Shown: positions 15,407-23,673, counted from the stretch's first letter. The stretch: DNA of 32,818 nucleotides from Flavobacteriales bacterium (GCA_015665315.1 JADFAK010000045.1:1-32818); one strand, 5' to 3'. Made by a program: numbers and translations. Notes: generated by a model from the sequence alone, not told the origin.

Positions 15407-15682
15407 ATGATATACCAACCAACGTGTACGCTATCTGTTGCACAAGCTCCAAATTGGACTTTGAGAACAGTAGTAGGAGTCGCTCAGAATGAGGGACTGA
15501 AATTAATATCAAATACTGTTGCAAATGGAACTCGCACTGTCGTTTACGACGTGATTGGTGGTGCTGGCGGGACCATTGTGGAACTGCTATCTATTGTGCG
15601 ACAAGCAGGAGAAAATGAGGTTACTGTTGAAGTTGTTAAAGACAAGAAAAAGAAAGGCGAGTCTACTATTATTTATGGCTAG
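15407..15682 (+). CDS. Small protein of unknown function upstream of the TPR pseudo-kinase
   Basis: This 91-residue protein has no signal peptide or membrane segment. It has alternating beta-rich stretches (WTLRTVVGVAQ, GTRTVVYDVIGGAGGTIVELL) and a Lys-rich end (VVKDKKKKGES). I do not recognise a family; the composition and clean frame look like a real gene. Its last 68 bp overlap the likely start region of the TPR protein in another reading frame, so the two are probably translated in a coupled way, and it may be a cytoplasmic partner of that protein. Confidence 0.6.
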   Translation: MIYQPTCTLSVAQAPNWTLRTVVGVAQNEGLKLISNTVANGTRTVVYDVIGGAGGTIVELLSIVRQAGENEVTVEVVKDKKKKGESTIIYG

Positions 15683-17222
15683 CATTCTTTCCTATGCAAG
15701 TATTGCTCAGGATTTCTCGGTGCCTTTTGATCGAGGTGAAGAAAGTTCGGGTAGCATAGAAATGTACCACTTTAATCTCGGAAAACAATTGCGCAAAGGG
15801 ATGGATCTAGATTCATCCCTTTGGCATTTGCATCAAGCGGAGTCTATCTTTAAGGAGAAACAAGCACTTAATAAATTGGGGGAGTGTTATAAGGAAATTG
15901 GTGTCGTTCACTGTATGATAGGTCAGTTTAGCGAGGGAAAAGAACATTTCAAGAAAGCCAAAGGCCTATTCGAAACTTTGAAGGACACCTTGATGATCAG
16001 TAAATGTCTGATGAATATGGGAGCTGCGGCATCTGATCAAGATAAGTATGATGAAGCATTCGGCTACTTCAATCAAGCGGTGCAAATCACTAAGAAAACT
16101 AAAGATTACACCCATTACAGCGGCTTACTTCAGAATATAGGGGTAATTCATCTTGAGCAAGAAATTCACTGGGATAGCGCACTTTATTACTTTAATGAAT
16201 CAAAACGAATAGCCATTGAACAAGACGCGCATCACATTAGAGCAAGCACATTGATAAATATCGGTGTTTTGTTTTTTCGTCAAGATCAAAATGATTCAGC
16301 CTTGTTTTATTTCGGTGAAGCATTGAATGTTTCCAACAAACATGGTGTTTCGGATAAGAAGCTCTCGGCACTTACAAACTTGAAAGAGGTCTACTACTAC
16401 ATGGACAATATGGAAGGTGCGTTTCATTTTCAAGAAGCGTATTACCTTTTAAAGGACTCATTGTTGGGTGCCACAACCCAAGATCATATCTCTGAATTGG
16501 AGATTCAGTACCAGACGAGTGAAAACGAGGCAATGCTAGCGAAGTTGGAGTCAACGAATTCCATTAAAACGGTCATAATTGCTGCATTGATCATTATATT
16601 CTCCATTCTGTTAATCGGAGGATGGAGATTTTATGTGAACCGAAAGAAACGCATGTTTGAAATTGCCGAAGCGCTTTATCGCGGACGAAAAATAGAGCAT
16701 AAGAATGTAGCCTCTCACTTGGTCAATGATGTTGGTGGCGCTATTGAAGCTGCTACTTATCTCATGACTGACGACGCTGGAAAGGCGCGCGCCTATCTCG
16801 AGTTGGCCAATTTAAAAATACATCGTCTGGCCAATTTGAATTACTCACAGGCCTTGCAAACAAGTGGGATCCGGGGTGCTTTGGAAGAGTTGATTCGCTC
16901 CATGCATGAAGAATCGGGTAAGCTTATTGATTCAAGGATCATCCTTGCTGAGGAGCCAGGTGAAGAAAAACAGGAAGATATTTTTGAGCTAACGGAGAAG
17001 ATCTTACTTCATACCATCAAAATCAACAATCCTGAAAAGATTGACCTTGAAGTCAGGTTTAAGGATGGCGAAGCCAGAATCATCGTCAAACGGCTTACGG
17101 AGAAACCAGCACAGAGTTCAACTGTATTTAGAAATATAGAGGCCACCGTAGACCATCTCTTGGGATCGATCAATACAACTATTGAGAAAAATAATTTAAC
17201 TACCACCACCATCGTGATTTAG
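15615..17222 (+). CDS. TPR membrane protein with degenerate histidine-kinase core
   Basis: This protein has about 535 residues: an N-terminal signal segment (RLLLKLLKTRKRK followed by SLLLFMASILSYASIAQ), five or more TPR units in the periplasmic part, one membrane helix (about 318-340) and a cytoplasmic domain laid out like HisKA_3 kinases. The expected H box (ELHDDLGG type) reads SHLVNDVGG at about 366-374, with valine where the phospho-acceptor should be, and the ATP-binding D box (DNGxG) is replaced by VKRLTEKPAQSS; only N-terminal-box-like and final G-strand-like segments remain. It should therefore not phosphorylate itself. The start at 15615 is chosen because AGGAG lies 5 nt upstream and it gives a complete signal peptide; ATG 15675 would leave a very short one, and 15555 is less likely. 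It overlaps the 91-aa gene. Confidence 0.8.
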   Translation: MRLLLKLLKTRKRKASLLLFMASILSYASIAQDFSVPFDRGEESSGSIEMYHFNLGKQLRKGMDLDSSLWHLHQAESIFKEKQALNKLGECYKEIGVVHCMIGQFSEGKEHFKKAKGLFETLKDTLMISKCLMNMGAAASDQDKYDEAFGYFNQAVQITKKTKDYTHYSGLLQNIGVIHLEQEIHWDSALYYFNESKRIAIEQDAHHIRASTLINIGVLFFRQDQNDSALFYFGEALNVSNKHGVSDKKLSALTNLKEVYYYMDNMEGAFHFQEAYYLLKDSLLGATTQDHISELEIQYQTSENEAMLAKLESTNSIKTVIIAALIIIFSILLIGGWRFYVNRKKRMFEIAEALYRGRKIEHKNVASHLVNDVGGAIEAATYLMTDDAGKARAYLELANLKIHRLANLNYSQALQTSGIRGALEELIRSMHEESGKLIDSRIILAEEPGEEKQEDIFELTEKILLHTIKINNPEKIDLEVRFKDGEARIIVKRLTEKPAQSSTVFRNIEATVDHLLGSINTTIEKNNLTTTTIVI

Positions 17223-17321
17223 TCAGTTCAGGTTTAGGCATTTTTAACACGGGTATACCATCAATACGGCTAACTTGGAAATAATCTTTTCCAAATTTCC
17301 GTTCATTTGAAAACCAACGCC

Positions 17322-18431
17322 ATGAGCCTGCAAAATTTCTTCTTAACCTGTTCCGGAGTAGACCGGAACTTACTTCGCCGCTGTCCTACTGAAACCAATA
17401 AATACGTCGGCATAGGCGGAACAGTATTCTTTACTGCCATCCTTGCCACTCTAGCTGGAGGATACGCCATCTACACTGTATTTGATTCCATTTTCTTTGC
17501 CACAGTCTTCGGACTTGTTTGGGGATTCATGATCTTCAACTTGGATCGATTCATTGTGTCGAGCATGAAAAATCGCGGGAAATTCATGCAGGACTTTCTG
17601 GTCGCTGCTCCTCGAATTGCATTGGCAGTGGTCATTGCTCTTGTCATTTCCCGACCGATAGAATTAAGACTTTTCGACAAGGAAATTCAAGCTGAATTGG
17701 TGACCATGGAGCAAGAGATCATGCTGGAACAAGAGGCTCAACTCCGATTGCGTTATACAGATCAGATAGCCACCAATAAGCTGGCTATTAATCAGCTGCA
17801 AGGTTCAATTGATCAAAAGGCACTATTGCGTGACAATCTCATTGATCAAGCGATTAAGGAGGCCGATGGAACGGGTGGTTCGCTTAAAAGAAATATGGGA
17901 CCGATATACAAGGCCAAGCGGGCTGAGGCTGATAGAGCTATTGCCGAATACCAGTCTGAATTGGATAGAGCCACGCCACTGATAATTCAAGCTCAGGACA
18001 AAATAGCAGACCTAAACGAACAGGCTGAAACCGAGTTGGCGGCCATTGAACGTGTACCATACAATGGCATGGCTGCACGCATGGAAGCCTTGGATCGTGT
18101 GAGTAACCGCAGCGAGGCTGTTGCTACGGCACATATTTTCATCATTTTGCTCTTCTTAATTATTGAATCGGCACCGGTTCTTGTAAAGCTGATAAGTAGA
18201 AGAAGTCCGTACGACTTGTTGCTACACAAGCATGAGCATGAATTTGAAATGTTTCATCACGAAAAGACAAGCTTGAACGAGAACAGCACGATGAACAAGG
18301 TCAAGTACGAGACAGAAGTAGGAACACATGTCACACATGCGAGAATTCGGGAAGAACGGGCTAAAATTGACCATGAAGTTGGACAAAAGATCGAGGGGCT
18401 CAAGCAGTCCATTGGTTGGGGTCGAAGCTAG
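17322..18431 (+). CDS. DUF4407 membrane protein
   Basis: This 369-residue protein has the layout of the DUF4407 family: membrane helices at about 29-51, 55-73 and 93-112, the family motif LDRFIVSS (74-81), a long charged coiled coil (about 118-245) with the conserved glycine-rich turn GTGGSLKRNMGPIYK (183-197), a fourth helix (about 270-291), and a charged cytoplasmic tail. The function of the family is not established; the coiled coil would lie on one side of the membrane as an extended arm. An ATG 15 bp upstream (17307) is possible, but MSLQNFFLTCSGVD is the conserved beginning. A TTG-containing stem (17275-17294) precedes it. It follows the pseudo-kinase by 99 bp on the same strand and ends before a terminator. 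Confidence 0.88.
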   Translation: MSLQNFFLTCSGVDRNLLRRCPTETNKYVGIGGTVFFTAILATLAGGYAIYTVFDSIFFATVFGLVWGFMIFNLDRFIVSSMKNRGKFMQDFLVAAPRIALAVVIALVISRPIELRLFDKEIQAELVTMEQEIMLEQEAQLRLRYTDQIATNKLAINQLQGSIDQKALLRDNLIDQAIKEADGTGGSLKRNMGPIYKAKRAEADRAIAEYQSELDRATPLIIQAQDKIADLNEQAETELAAIERVPYNGMAARMEALDRVSNRSEAVATAHIFIILLFLIIESAPVLVKLISRRSPYDLLLHKHEHEFEMFHHEKTSLNENSTMNKVKYETEVGTHVTHARIREERAKIDHEVGQKIEGLKQSIGWGRS

Positions 18432-18505
18432 GATAGTTCAATACAACGAGGGGTGTTTCCTCGACGAGAGAACATCATCATTTGCGTATGCTAAAAAGTA
18501 TTGAA

Positions 18506-18543
18506 GAGATCAAGAAAGGCTCACCCCGGACTTGGTCTCTTTT
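18506..18543 (+). terminator. Intrinsic terminator after the DUF4407 gene
   Basis: GAGATCAAG (18506-18514) pairs with CTTGGTCTC (18531-18539, one G:U), giving a 9-bp stem, and TTTT follows (18540-18543). The T-run doubles as the -33 element of the next promoter, so the two genes are separated with no spare DNA. Confidence 0.65.
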
Positions 18544-18570
18544 GGATTTCGGGCATTTAAACTAGATTTA
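18541..18570 (+). promoter_or_regulatory. Promoter of the S33 peptidase lipoprotein
   Basis: TTTG (18541-18544), an 18-nt spacer and TAGATTTA (18563-18570) fit the Bacteroidetes promoter pattern. CCCT and then the ATG at 18575 follow, so the mRNA is predicted to be leaderless or nearly so. Confidence 0.6.
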
Positions 18571-18574
18571 CCCT

Positions 18575-19597
18575 ATGTATAGATCAATTGCGATTTTTTG
18601 TGCGTGTGCTTTTTTGGCGGCATGTACTCCCCCACCTGTTGAGCAAGTAGTGGTTCAAGAGGATTGTCATTATTTGGATTCGAATACCGATCAAGCCGTT
18701 CAAACTGGTGGCGTTCAGATGATTGAGCTTGAGGAAGGGTATCGTGTGTGGACCAAGAAACATGGAAATAGTCCGATGAAGGTGTTGATATTGCATGGCG
18801 GACCGGCGGGTACACATGAATATCTGGAGAGTTTTCAGAGCTTTTTTCCTCAGGCAAATATTGAGTTTTATGAATACGATCAACTGGGGTCTTATTATTC
18901 GGATCAGCCTACCGATACGTCACTTTGGACGATAGAGAGATTTGTAGAAGAGGTTGAGCAAGTGCGAGTGGCCTTAGGACTTAACTCCGATAATTTCTTT
19001 TTGCTCGGCCAGTCATGGGGTGGAATCTTGGCCATGGAATACGCGCTAAAATACCAGGACAACCTGAAAGGACTGATAATTTGTAATATGACGGCAGATT
19101 TCCACAAGTATGCCGACTACAATGCGAAGCTTCGATCACAACTACGTCCTAGCCTAATTGACAGTCTGCTCGCCTATGAAAACGCTGGCGACTACTCCAA
19201 TCCCGTATATGTGCAGCTCGTCGAAGATGAATTTTACACCAAGCATATTTGTAGGCTCGAAGTATGGCCTGAACCTGTCGTACGAAGCTTTGGTCATTTC
19301 AACATGGATGTGTACACGTATATGCAAGGACCGAGTGAATTTGTACCTGGTGGAATCCTCAAAGACTGGTCGGTATGGGACCGCTTAGGTGAATTGCGCG
19401 TTCCAACATTGACGGTAGGAGCCAAGTATGACAGCATGAATCCCGAAGAAATGAAAGAGATGGCTTCATTGGTGCAACATGGCGAGTACCACTATTGCCC
19501 CAATGGCAGTCACATGGCCTTGTGGGATGACCAACAAGTGTTTATGGATGGCGTAATCGACTTCATACATAAGCATGGCGATTCTGCAGAAAAGTAG
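18575..19597 (+). CDS. Proline-iminopeptidase-like alpha/beta hydrolase lipoprotein
   Basis: This 340-residue S33-family hydrolase has a lipoprotein signal ending in the lipobox LAAC (Cys17), so it is anchored in a periplasmic or outer-membrane leaflet. The hydrolase has the oxyanion motif HGGPAGTHEY (74-83), YDQLGSYYSD (101-110), the nucleophile Ser147 in GQSWGG, Asp286 in AKYDSMNP and His313 in NGSHMALW. HGGPG and DQxGxG-S motifs are typical of proline iminopeptidases and related tripeptidyl peptidases, which remove N-terminal proline from peptides; a broader esterase role is possible. The start is supported by the signal peptide and by the promoter just upstream. It is convergent with the tryptophan dioxygenase gene (47 bp apart). 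Confidence 0.9.
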   Translation: MYRSIAIFCACAFLAACTPPPVEQVVVQEDCHYLDSNTDQAVQTGGVQMIELEEGYRVWTKKHGNSPMKVLILHGGPAGTHEYLESFQSFFPQANIEFYEYDQLGSYYSDQPTDTSLWTIERFVEEVEQVRVALGLNSDNFFLLGQSWGGILAMEYALKYQDNLKGLIICNMTADFHKYADYNAKLRSQLRPSLIDSLLAYENAGDYSNPVYVQLVEDEFYTKHICRLEVWPEPVVRSFGHFNMDVYTYMQGPSEFVPGGILKDWSVWDRLGELRVPTLTVGAKYDSMNPEEMKEMASLVQHGEYHYCPNGSHMALWDDQQVFMDGVIDFIHKHGDSAEK

Positions 19598-19644
19598 ACT
19601 TGCCCTGCCCTATTTCAATGGCTTGTGTTCAATGCGAATGAAGC

Positions 19645-20670
19645 TTACGCTCCGAAACCGAGGTGTGCACTCATTTCATCTGGCAAGCGAGGCAATTTCG
19701 ATCGCTCAGTGAGGAACGAAGTTAACTCGGCCAATTCGGTGAATATATAGTGGCTGTCCATGGCATTCTTGAGGTAGTTCTTTCCAGTCGATCCACCAGT
19801 TCCAACACGTTTACCGATCATGCGGTGAACCATGTTCATATGGCGGTATCTCCAAGTGGCCATTTGTTCATCAATTTCAAGGAGATGGCCCAGGATGCGA
19901 TAAGGAAGGTGCAATAAGGGGAAACCTCTGTAAAGCATGATGAAAAGGGCTGAGCGTCGGGCTGCCATTGACAATTTCCGATCAGGGTCTTCAACATCCT
20001 CGAAGAAGAGTAAATCGAAAGTCTCCATGTTATTCATTTCGGCATCGGACAGACTGGAAACATAAACTTCGCGGTACTGTGCCCAAAAAGGGTGAACACC
20101 TTCTTGATCCGATTCTCCCCACAGCTTATCCTGGTTGGCAAAAGGCATTCTTGTGAGCCAATTGTTGATCAAATCAATCAAAGTCTCCTCGCCATCTAGG
20201 TCTAGGATTTGTTGTCTGTCATGCGGCTTGAGCTGAGAAACGTAATACTCTTTCCCGAAGCGATCTTTGGACTTAAGACCTAATTTGGCCTCCAAGATTT
20301 TGAACTGCATACTTTGGAATCCCGAAGCAGGGCGAAGCAAGTCACGGAAGTCGAGGAAGTCCAGAGGCGTCATCGTTTCGATGATGTCGATTTGCTGAAC
20401 CAATAATTTCAGGATTTCAACTACTCTGTACAGTCGGTGAGCGACCAGCTGAAGCTCGGGTGAATTGTCGTTGATCTTTGGCTTATTCATAATGGTCATC
20501 ACTGATCCTGCTTCGTGCAAGATTTGTTTGAACCACAACTCATAGGCCTGGTGAATGATAATGAAGAGCATTTCATCGTGCGCTTCTTTGTTGATGAGGT
20601 CGCTCTCAGGTCGTTGGGCACCAAGAACTTTATCTAGTTGGAGATATTCTCCATAATATACATTTGACAT
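19645..20670 (-). CDS. kynA: Tryptophan 2,3-dioxygenase
   Basis: This 341-residue heme enzyme opens the indole ring of L-tryptophan to N-formylkynurenine, the first step of the kynurenine pathway. Hallmarks are YGEYLQLDKVLGAQ at the N-terminus, DEMLFIIIHQAYELWFKQIL with active-site His40, FRDLLRPASGFQS (108-120), the proximal heme ligand His282 in MVHRMIG and the substrate loop GTGGSTG (290-296). It is a little longer than the bacterial enzymes of about 280 residues, in line with Bacteroidetes forms. No formamidase, kynureninase or 3-hydroxyanthranilate gene is adjacent, so the pathway is scattered. It has its own -7 element in the spacer after the M28 peptidase gene. Confidence 0.96.
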   Translation of the reverse strand: MSNVYYGEYLQLDKVLGAQRPESDLINKEAHDEMLFIIIHQAYELWFKQILHEAGSVMTIMNKPKINDNSPELQLVAHRLYRVVEILKLLVQQIDIIETMTPLDFLDFRDLLRPASGFQSMQFKILEAKLGLKSKDRFGKEYYVSQLKPHDRQQILDLDGEETLIDLINNWLTRMPFANQDKLWGESDQEGVHPFWAQYREVYVSSLSDAEMNNMETFDLLFFEDVEDPDRKLSMAARRSALFIMLYRGFPLLHLPYRILGHLLEIDEQMATWRYRHMNMVHRMIGKRVGTGGSTGKNYLKNAMDSHYIFTELAELTSFLTERSKLPRLPDEMSAHLGFGA

Positions 20671-20689
20671 ATTAGACGTTTTAGGCCGC

Positions 20690-20697
20690 CAAATCTA
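20690..20697 (-). promoter_or_regulatory. -7 element of the tryptophan dioxygenase gene
   Basis: The minus strand reads TAGATTTG, an exact TAnnTTTG match, 19 nt before the ATG. No TTG is found at the usual 19-21 nt further upstream, so the promoter may need an activator. Confidence 0.5.
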
Positions 20698-20736
20698 AAC
20701 TTATTGGCAACATTATATACTGAGAAAAATCAGAGC

Positions 20737-21999
20737 TTAGTCCCAAGTGACGGGTACGACGATCTCCACCCCGTCTCGAAGAACGACTACATCGGTCGTC
20801 TCTTCAGGGGCAAACATGCCCAGACCTTCCATGTAGGTGTACATATCGGTTACTTCATGATCTCCCATTCGGATAACGATATCCCCTTTTTGAAGTCCGG
20901 CCTTTTCAGCAGGTCTTTCGGCATTGACGCCATCAATGCGCATACCTACGTCGCTGTACATATAGTCGGGCATTACACCTAAAGTAACTTTGAAGTCGGG
21001 CGTTTCTTCCTTTTCGTCATTGGTACGCACGAATTCCAATCTTCCTTTATCATCGCATCGCGCAAGTACTTGTTCGATATAGTCAATAACCGATTCGAGT
21101 CCGTCGAAGTTGATTTTATCTACGTCGTCGGAAGGTTTGTGGTAATCTTCATGCTGACCGGTAAAGAAGTGAAGAACAGGAATATCTTCCATGTAGAAAG
21201 ATGTGTGATCGCTAGGACCTACTCCACTTTCTGTAGTTGTGATCGAGATGCTATCGACCTCTATGCCTGGCAAGATTTCCATCCATGTGGGCGAAGTTCC
21301 TACTCCGTAGACTGCAAGTTTCTTTTCTTCGTTCAAACGGCCCACCATATCCATGTTGAGCATGAAATTGACGCTATCCAATGCAATGGTCGGATGCTCG
21401 CAGAAATAATTCGATCCCCAAAGTCCTTTTTCCTCGCCAGAAAAGGCCATGATTAAGTAGTTGTTGGATGTATACTTTCCTTTCAGACGTTTGGCGATAG
21501 CCAACAGAGCAGCTACGCCGCTAGCATTGTCATCGGCCCCGTTGTGGATGGCCTTCTCACCTGAATGCAAACTGTTTTCATCGCCGTATCCCAAGTGATC
21601 GTAGTGTGCTCCAATGATTACGGTGCGGTCTTTTCCATTGTCAAGGAAACCGATAATGTTGTTTCCCGCCATTTCTTGAACTAGCGACATGGCTAATCGA
21701 CTAGAGTCACCAGCTCCATGTTTGGTGATGGATCCATGTGGGCGGTACGTAAATGATTGTCTCCAACTGGCGCTATCTCCCATTGGAGTCAGACCAATCT
21801 TTTCAAATTCACGAATAATAAAATCTCCTGCCAAGCGCTCTCCTGGAGAACCAGTTCCTCGTCCTTCAAGGCTGTCTGATGCCAGATATTCAATAGATGA
21901 CTTCAAAAAGTCGCCTTCTTTGTCAACTGTTTGAGCTTCGTTGCAACCAATCCAGGCTAGGGAAGTTAGGATAATAGCTCCAGAGAGAATTTTCTTCAT
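20737..21999 (-). CDS. M28 zinc aminopeptidase with C-terminal PDZ domain
   Basis: This 420-residue protein has a signal sequence ending IGC (Cys19), so it is probably a lipoprotein although the lipobox is not standard. The di-zinc M28 site is complete: His132 in GAHYDHLG, Asp156 in NGADDNASG, Glu189/190 in FSGEEKG, Asp217 in NMDMVG and His287 in DYHKPSDD. Residues about 330-415 form a PDZ domain (ERPAEKAGLQKGDIVIRMGDHEV) that may bind peptide ends or restrict access. It should trim peptides in the periplasm. ATG 21999 begins the signal sequence; the frame is open to 22077 but that extension is not signal-like and would overlap the divergent gene's control region. It is divergent from the propeller lipoprotein with 81 bp between the starts. 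Confidence 0.92.
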   Translation of the reverse strand: MKKILSGAIILTSLAWIGCNEAQTVDKEGDFLKSSIEYLASDSLEGRGTGSPGERLAGDFIIREFEKIGLTPMGDSASWRQSFTYRPHGSITKHGAGDSSRLAMSLVQEMAGNNIIGFLDNGKDRTVIIGAHYDHLGYGDENSLHSGEKAIHNGADDNASGVAALLAIAKRLKGKYTSNNYLIMAFSGEEKGLWGSNYFCEHPTIALDSVNFMLNMDMVGRLNEEKKLAVYGVGTSPTWMEILPGIEVDSISITTTESGVGPSDHTSFYMEDIPVLHFFTGQHEDYHKPSDDVDKINFDGLESVIDYIEQVLARCDDKGRLEFVRTNDEKEETPDFKVTLGVMPDYMYSDVGMRIDGVNAERPAEKAGLQKGDIVIRMGDHEVTDMYTYMEGLGMFAPEETTDVVVLRDGVEIVVPVTWD

Positions 22000-22019
22000 G
22001 GTTAAGAATTTTAAGATTT

Positions 22020-22027
22020 CAAATCTA
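22020..22027 (-). promoter_or_regulatory. -7 element of the M28 peptidase gene
   Basis: The minus strand reads TAGATTTG, an exact consensus match 20 nt before the ATG at 21999, identical to the element before the tryptophan dioxygenase gene. Confidence 0.5.
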
Positions 22028-22053
22028 TGACAATTAGAATTTGAATGAATGAT

Positions 22054-22061
22054 TACCTTCG
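22054..22061 (+). promoter_or_regulatory. Candidate -7 element of the propeller lipoprotein gene
   Basis: TACCTTCG is the same TAnnTTCG form found before the metallophosphoesterase gene. It lies 19 nt before ATG 22081 and inside the upstream part of the longer open frame, supporting the later start. Confidence 0.4.
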
Positions 22062-22080
22062 CGCTGAATTTGAACAAATC

Positions 22081-23196
22081 ATGAAGAATACATTTCTAGT
22101 TTTCGTCACCTTGGCATTATTTTCATGCGGTGACCACCAAGACTCAGCTGAAACTGAGCATACTGGGCACGATCATGCTTCAGGAGCGACTAAGCCAAGC
22201 GAGCTTCATTACAAGGAAGAAGTTCATTTGAAGAATGTACGACAGCTCACCTATGGCGGCGACAATGCTGAAGCCTATTGGAGTTATGATGATACGCGAT
22301 TGGTTTTTCAAGCGACCAATCCAAAATGGGGCGTGTCATGCGATCAGATTTATGTTATGAACGTTCTAGGTGAGAAAGACAGCTTGCCATTGGACATGAT
22401 AAGCACAGGAAACGGACGAACAACTTGCTCATACTTCATGCCGGGCGATACAACCATTGTTTATGCATCCACTCACCTACTGCATGATAGCTGTCCGCCA
22501 GTACCTGCACGCGAGCCCGGTGGTAATTACGTATGGCCGATTTACAAGGAATTTGACATTTTCGTAAGTGACTTGGAGGGCAATATCCTTTCGCAACTGA
22601 CCGATGACCCTGGTTACGATGCTGAAGCAACGCTTTCACCCAATGGAGATAAGATTGTATTTACCTCGATGCGCACGGGCGACTTGGAGTTATGGCTTAT
22701 GGATATCGACGGATCGAATCAAATTCAGTTAACCGACGAGCTGGGCTATGATGGCGGAGCATTTTTCTCGCCTGACGGATCGAAGATTGTGTGGCGTGCT
22801 TCTCGACCTAAAACTCCCGAAGATGTGGAGCTTTATCAGAGTTTGTTGGATATAGATCAGGTTCAGCCTATCGCCATGGAGTTGTTTGTGTGCAATGCCG
22901 ATGGTAGCGATCAACGCCAAATAACAAACTTGGGAGGTGCCAATTGGGCCCCCTTCTTCCACCCTTCTGGGGAGAAAATTTTGTTTTCGACCAATCACAA
23001 CAACGAAAAGGGATTTCCCTTCAACTTATTCCTGATCAATTTGGATGGAACAGGATTGGAGCAAGTCACATACGACGGCGTATTTGATTCATTCCCCATG
23101 TTCTCCTACGACGGAAAGCATTTGGTGTGGGGGTCAAATCGAAACAACGGAAGAACTCGAGACACCAATTTATTCTTGGCCGAGTGGGTAGATTAG
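22081..23196 (+). CDS. TolB-like beta-propeller lipoprotein
   Basis: This 371-residue lipoprotein has a signal of MKNTFLVFVTLALFSC with Cys16 as the lipid-modified residue. A short His/Asp-rich linker follows (TEHTGHDHASG), then a propeller built of PD40/TolB-type blades: recurring pairs such as LSPNGDKIVFTSMRTGDLELWLMDIDG, FSPDGSKIVW, HPSGEKILFSTN and FSYDGKHLVWGSNR at about 40-50-residue spacing. Such proteins bind peptides or envelope components, and some carry peptidase partners; the neighbouring divergent M28 peptidase makes peptide handling plausible but unproven. The start 22081 gives a canonical lipoprotein signal; an earlier in-frame ATG at 22045 does not. Only 3 bp separate its stop from that of the convergent queD. 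Confidence 0.88.
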   Translation: MKNTFLVFVTLALFSCGDHQDSAETEHTGHDHASGATKPSELHYKEEVHLKNVRQLTYGGDNAEAYWSYDDTRLVFQATNPKWGVSCDQIYVMNVLGEKDSLPLDMISTGNGRTTCSYFMPGDTTIVYASTHLLHDSCPPVPAREPGGNYVWPIYKEFDIFVSDLEGNILSQLTDDPGYDAEATLSPNGDKIVFTSMRTGDLELWLMDIDGSNQIQLTDELGYDGGAFFSPDGSKIVWRASRPKTPEDVELYQSLLDIDQVQPIAMELFVCNADGSDQRQITNLGGANWAPFFHPSGEKILFSTNHNNEKGFPFNLFLINLDGTGLEQVTYDGVFDSFPMFSYDGKHLVWGSNRNNGRTRDTNLFLAEWVD

Positions 23197-23199
23197 GGC

Positions 23200-23655
23200 T
23201 TACACCTGATCTTCTGCATACCATTGAGCCAGACTCGTAGCGGTTTCGCGCAGCTCTAAATGATGGAGTTTTACCGTATTTGGCAGGTCATTCATCAGCC
23301 ATTCGGCAAATAGACCAAGTAAGTTCTCACACGTGGGCTGGAAGTCGACCGTGATCAACTTCTGCTGGTTATTGCGTATTTCGTCGGTTACAAATGGGGA
23401 CCTATCCCATAGCACTAGCGCGTGGTCGAATCGGTCGACGATGCGGGTTGAAACGATCTTCTTCAAGTCTCCAAAATCCATGACCATGCCATTTTTGGGA
23501 TGACCTTCTTGTTGAATGGGCAGACCAGTGAGGCAGACTTTGAGCACGTAAGAGTGACCGTGAATATTCTTGCACTTGCCGTCATGGTCATCTAATGCAT
23601 GAGCCATTTCAAAATCGAAGGTCTTTTCAATACGGATTATTTGGGGCTTGAGCAT
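23200..23655 (-). CDS. queD: 6-carboxy-tetrahydropterin synthase QueD
   Basis: This 151-residue PTPS/QueD-family enzyme converts dihydroneopterin triphosphate to 6-carboxy-tetrahydropterin on the way to queuosine. Zinc ligands are His19 (EMAHAL), His32 and His34 (NIHGHSY); catalytic Cys28 (GKCKNIHGH) has the QueD CxxxHGH spacing. Other motifs are MDFGDLK (59-65), RFDHAL (75-80), PTCEN (107-111) and the substrate-binding ETATS (136-140 region). The start MLKPQIIR follows a promoter with both elements. queC, queE and queF are not in the window. Confidence 0.94.
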   Translation of the reverse strand: MLKPQIIRIEKTFDFEMAHALDDHDGKCKNIHGHSYVLKVCLTGLPIQQEGHPKNGMVMDFGDLKKIVSTRIVDRFDHALVLWDRSPFVTDEIRNNQQKLITVDFQPTCENLLGLFAEWLMNDLPNTVKLHHLELRETATSLAQWYAEDQV

Positions 23656-23673
23656 GGCTTTAAATTATCGGCG

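Noticed and set aside
15555-15614. Upstream ATG for the TPR pseudo-kinase at 15555
   Set aside because: It adds residues lying wholly within the small protein gene in another frame and breaks the signal peptide layout; 15615 is better.
18488-18565. 25-codon ORF (starts MLKSIEEIKK) between DUF4407 and the S33 lipoprotein
   Set aside because: It coincides with the terminator stem and the promoter of the next gene, which explain the sequence better.
20711-20736. CTGA/TCAG stem after the M28 stop as terminator
   Set aside because: Stem of only 4 bp with no following T-run.
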